NCBI GenBank assembly: GCA_017546265.1 | Contig: JAFYXG010000016.1 | Location: 1 to 33,167 of the forward strand | From: Alphaproteobacteria bacterium | GTDB taxonomy: Bacteria > Pseudomonadota > Alphaproteobacteria > Rs-D84 | Length of the DNA: 33,167 nt | Direction of reading: 5' to 3' | Shown here: positions 31,445 through 33,167 of the stretch, piece by piece | How the letters are laid out: each line of letters opens with the position of its first letter | How positions within the stretch are numbered: the stretch's first letter is position 1 | Notes under the pieces: generated by a model | What the model was told of the DNA's origin: nothing | The model's input: only the letters and a program-made list of their open reading frames with translations | Database searches by the model: none | Made by a program: the position numbers and the translations under genes

Positions 31445-32188
31445 ATGTTTAAAAAAATAAAAGTTAAGAAATCCGGTCGCCGTATCAAAGACAAACGCAC
31501 CACAAAAAAGGGTATTGTTTTTTGGGGTCGTGTATGGCGTGTTATATCTTGGCCGTTTCGTATGATTGCTCGCCTGTGTCGTAAAATATGGTCGTTTGTG
31601 TGTGGCATAGACTTGATTGGATTGGTAAATTTTGCGTTATTAGTTGCGATAATTGTTTTGTTTTCTGTGTTGATTATGAATATTTGGGAACGCCGTAATC
31701 GTCAGATAGTAATTGTTCCAGAACCTGTTTCTGTCACGGCCCAGGTTTCAGTTGTCGAAGAATCTGCCCCTGCATCTGTAATGGTTCAGCGTATTACATT
31801 GCCGATTGCGACAGATGTTCGGACTGGCAAACGTGAATTGCCATCAGTTAACGTAGTCCCCGTCAAAAAATCCGAAGTTGCGATTGCCAAGAAACAAACT
31901 GCAGCCCGCGACAATAAATTCTGGGGCGACATTATAATAGACAGCCGAGGTGCCGGTGCCATGTTGCAATCCGGTGCCCAGGTTAACGGCAACCTGTACC
32001 TGCAAGATATGCGGAAATACACGTTGCCATGTGATATTCGTATCAACGGGAACCTGTTTCTGCGTGATGTGAATATGTTGCAGTTCTGTGGTGATTTTGT
32101 CATCACGGGCAACATTTATGTCAGTCCACGTTCGTCCTTTGGACCCATTCCAAAGACGGCCAAGTTGGGCGGATATGTGGTTTTGTAA
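31445..32188 (+). CDS. Membrane-anchored protein with bactofilin-like beta-repeat tail
   Basis: The 247-aa protein has a very basic N-terminus (about 1-45), one membrane segment (about 58-79, GLVNFALLVAIIVLFSVLIM) and a Val-rich linker. The C-terminal region repeats G-N-L-Y/F-L-x-D (QVNGNLYLQDM, RINGNLFLRDV, VITGNIYVSP). These short strand repeats resemble the beta-helix of bactofilins and polymer-forming cell-envelope proteins. An envelope-structuring role is possible; no firm family is recognised. An AAGGATG stretch with weak SD precedes the ATG. Confidence 0.65.
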   Translation: MFKKIKVKKSGRRIKDKRTTKKGIVFWGRVWRVISWPFRMIARLCRKIWSFVCGIDLIGLVNFALLVAIIVLFSVLIMNIWERRNRQIVIVPEPVSVTAQVSVVEESAPASVMVQRITLPIATDVRTGKRELPSVNVVPVKKSEVAIAKKQTAARDNKFWGDIIIDSRGAGAMLQSGAQVNGNLYLQDMRKYTLPCDIRINGNLFLRDVNMLQFCGDFVITGNIYVSPRSSFGPIPKTAKLGGYVVL

Positions 32189-32239
32189 TCCATCTAAAAT
32201 TACAAGTTTGTTTTGTTAATCATTGTATCTCCTTTGAGT

Positions 32240-32268
32240 GTCGCCGGTTTAAACGGCGACATTTTTTT
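32240..32268 (+). terminator. Terminator after bactofilin-like gene
   Basis: GTCGCCG-GTTTAAA-CGGCGAC followed by ATTTTTTT, about 50 bp after the stop. Confidence 0.88.
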
Positions 32269-32331
32269 ATGGCATAAATAAAAAATCAGTTCTATACTAC
32301 TGTTGTGCAAGTAAAACAAAGAGGGAATAAA

Positions 32332-32595
32332 ATGTTCAATAAACTGTTAAGTACAATGTCCAAGAATCTGTCCTATACAATCATCATGATTGTTGCAATT
32401 GTATTCTTTTTCTATTTTCTGGAATATCTGATTCCTGGTGTGATTGCTGCTGCTGCTGCGGTAATCGTATACGCATGTGGGTCGGTTTTGTACCGTGAAT
32501 ACAAAAATATGCCGGATGTGAAAAAGGCTTCGGCAAAGCCTGTGGCAAAAAAATCTGCTCCGGCGAAAAAGTCCACATCACGTAAAAAGAAATAA
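32332..32595 (+). CDS. Small membrane protein with Lys/Ala-rich tail
   Basis: The 87-aa product has two adjacent membrane segments (about 15-30 and 34-51) and a cytoplasmic tail of Lys-Ala-Pro-Ser repeats (KKASAKPVAKKSAPAKKSTSRKKK), resembling histone-H1-like tails that bind nucleic acid or acidic surfaces. I chose the ATG at 32332 because AGAGGGA precedes it. Family unrecognised; it may tether DNA or RNA to the membrane, which is speculation. It is a single-gene unit between terminators. Confidence 0.7.
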   Translation: MFNKLLSTMSKNLSYTIIMIVAIVFFFYFLEYLIPGVIAAAAAVIVYACGSVLYREYKNMPDVKKASAKPVAKKSAPAKKSTSRKKK

Positions 32596-32615
32596 ATCGT
32601 TATAAAGTGTTAAGA

Positions 32616-32642
32616 ATTCCCCCTGGAACGGGGGGATTTTTA
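32616..32642 (+). terminator. Terminator after small membrane protein
   Basis: CCCCC-TGGAAC-GGGGG followed by ATTTTTAT. Confidence 0.88.
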
Positions 32643-32685
32643 TTCTTCTTGCACAAAGTTGCGAAAAATGGCAAAATAAGATACA

Positions 32686-32710
32686 GGTTCTGAACGTGTC
32701 ATGCAGAACC
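32686..32710 (+). promoter_or_regulatory. 5' UTR hairpin of the cold-shock gene
   Basis: Arms GGTTCTG and CAGAACC with an 11-nt loop form a hairpin about 30 nt before the ATG, with no T-run after it. This fits a structured cold-shock mRNA leader, not a terminator. Confidence 0.4.
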
Positions 32711-32738
32711 ATAACCAGCATAAGGAAAGGATAGGATT

Positions 32739-33080
32739 ATGCGTCAAGGAAAAGTAAGATGGTATAACGGAAAAAAGTGTTTTGGCTTTATTATGCCTGA
32801 CACACCAAACGCGGACGGCAACACAGACGATGTATTTGTTCATTCCAGTTCATTAAAGGCCGCCGGCATCAGATTTTTGAATGAAAACGACATTGTCGAA
32901 TTCGAAGAAGAGGTTCGCAATGGTAAATTATCTGCGACCACGATTGCGGTTGTCCAGCGTGACGAAGAATCTGCCCGCAGATTCCAGGAACGCCGTGCGG
33001 AACGCCGCCGTGCGGTCGAAGATCGCAAACAACGCGAAGAAAAATCATCACGCCGTGGTTTTGCCTTTTGGAAGAAATAA
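32739..33080 (+). CDS. Cold-shock domain protein with basic C-terminal extension
   Basis: The 113-aa protein starts with a cold-shock domain (about 1-70) containing RNP1-like KKCFGFIM and RNP2 DVFVHSSSL, which bind single-stranded RNA or DNA. A highly charged Arg/Glu tail follows (ESARRFQERRAERRRAVEDRKQREEKSSRRGFAFWKK), absent from the 66-70-aa classical CspA. AAGGAAAGGAT precedes the ATG. The tail probably adds RNA affinity, giving an RNA chaperone-like protein. Confidence 0.9.
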   Translation: MRQGKVRWYNGKKCFGFIMPDTPNADGNTDDVFVHSSSLKAAGIRFLNENDIVEFEEEVRNGKLSATTIAVVQRDEESARRFQERRAERRRAVEDRKQREEKSSRRGFAFWKK

Positions 33081-33101
33081 TAAATTTTTTCTATACAATC
33101 G

Positions 33102-33132
33102 AAACACCCCGCCGATTGGCGGGTGTTTTTTT
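33102..33132 (+). terminator. Terminator after cold-shock gene
   Basis: ACACCCCGCC-GATT-GGCGGGTGT (one bulged base) followed by TTTTTT. Confidence 0.88.
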
Positions 33133-33167
33133 GCTTTATCCATCAACTGGGGGGCTGGGCCAAGATG

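Noticed and set aside
1..33167. Insertion sequences or transposases
   Set aside because: No transposase-like protein and no IS-type terminal repeats were seen; the only long repeats are the hsdS set and the CDGC duplication.

Overview
The window looks like part of the chromosome of an uncultured, moderately AT-rich alphaproteobacterium, probably host-associated. The evidence is the tilS-ftsH and lepB-rnc pairs, a bacterial FabI, a SecG, groES-groEL without a CIRCE element, and tightly packed short operons with strong hairpin terminators. The lineage call is inference from gene content and order; no rRNA is present.

Left part, about 1-14,560, is accessory DNA. Positions 1-1042 are the end of a prophage lysis cassette: a coiled-coil fragment, a holin-like protein, an endolysin-like protein and a nested spanin-like pair. 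Two minus-strand cargo genes follow, a 360-aa lipoprotein and a phospholipase-D-type nuclease. Each is preceded by a related structured leader whose antiterminator and terminator hairpins exclude each other. Next, from 3.2 to 12.2 kb, is a type I restriction-modification locus of the EcoR124 (IC) type. The order hsdR-hsdM-hsdS is on the minus strand, with two silent hsdS cassettes in the opposite orientation and a tyrosine recombinase at the far end. Long inverted repeats at the 5' end and the centre of each specificity gene make this a phase-variable specificity shuffler. A divergent gene encodes a Cas4/RecB-like nuclease fused to a DEDD-type exonuclease (DUF2779), followed by a 48-aa ORF. 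A degenerate tRNA-Asn-like sequence with its own terminator lies at 14.2 kb and may mark the island edge.

Positions 14,565-17,411 hold a five-gene cluster of unrecognised proteins. Four share a C-terminal CDGC-x2-CC-type cysteine motif followed by a Pro-Thr-Ile block, and two are recent tandem duplicates.

Right part, 17.5-33.1 kb, is core genome: fabI; tilS-ftsH-MBL hydrolase (minus); a LOG-family gene; HIT-DUF167 (minus); groES-groEL; a 173-aa unknown; yifB/comM (minus); lepB-rnc-secG; a GNAT protein and an alpha/beta-hydrolase lipoprotein (minus); a YcgN-like Cys protein; a membrane protein with a bactofilin-like repeat tail; a small membrane protein; and a cold-shock protein with a basic tail.

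The strongest candidates for something undescribed are the twin attenuator leaders (2.2 and 3.0 kb), the CDGC family array, and a possible SD-sequestering hairpin controlling the specificity recombinase.
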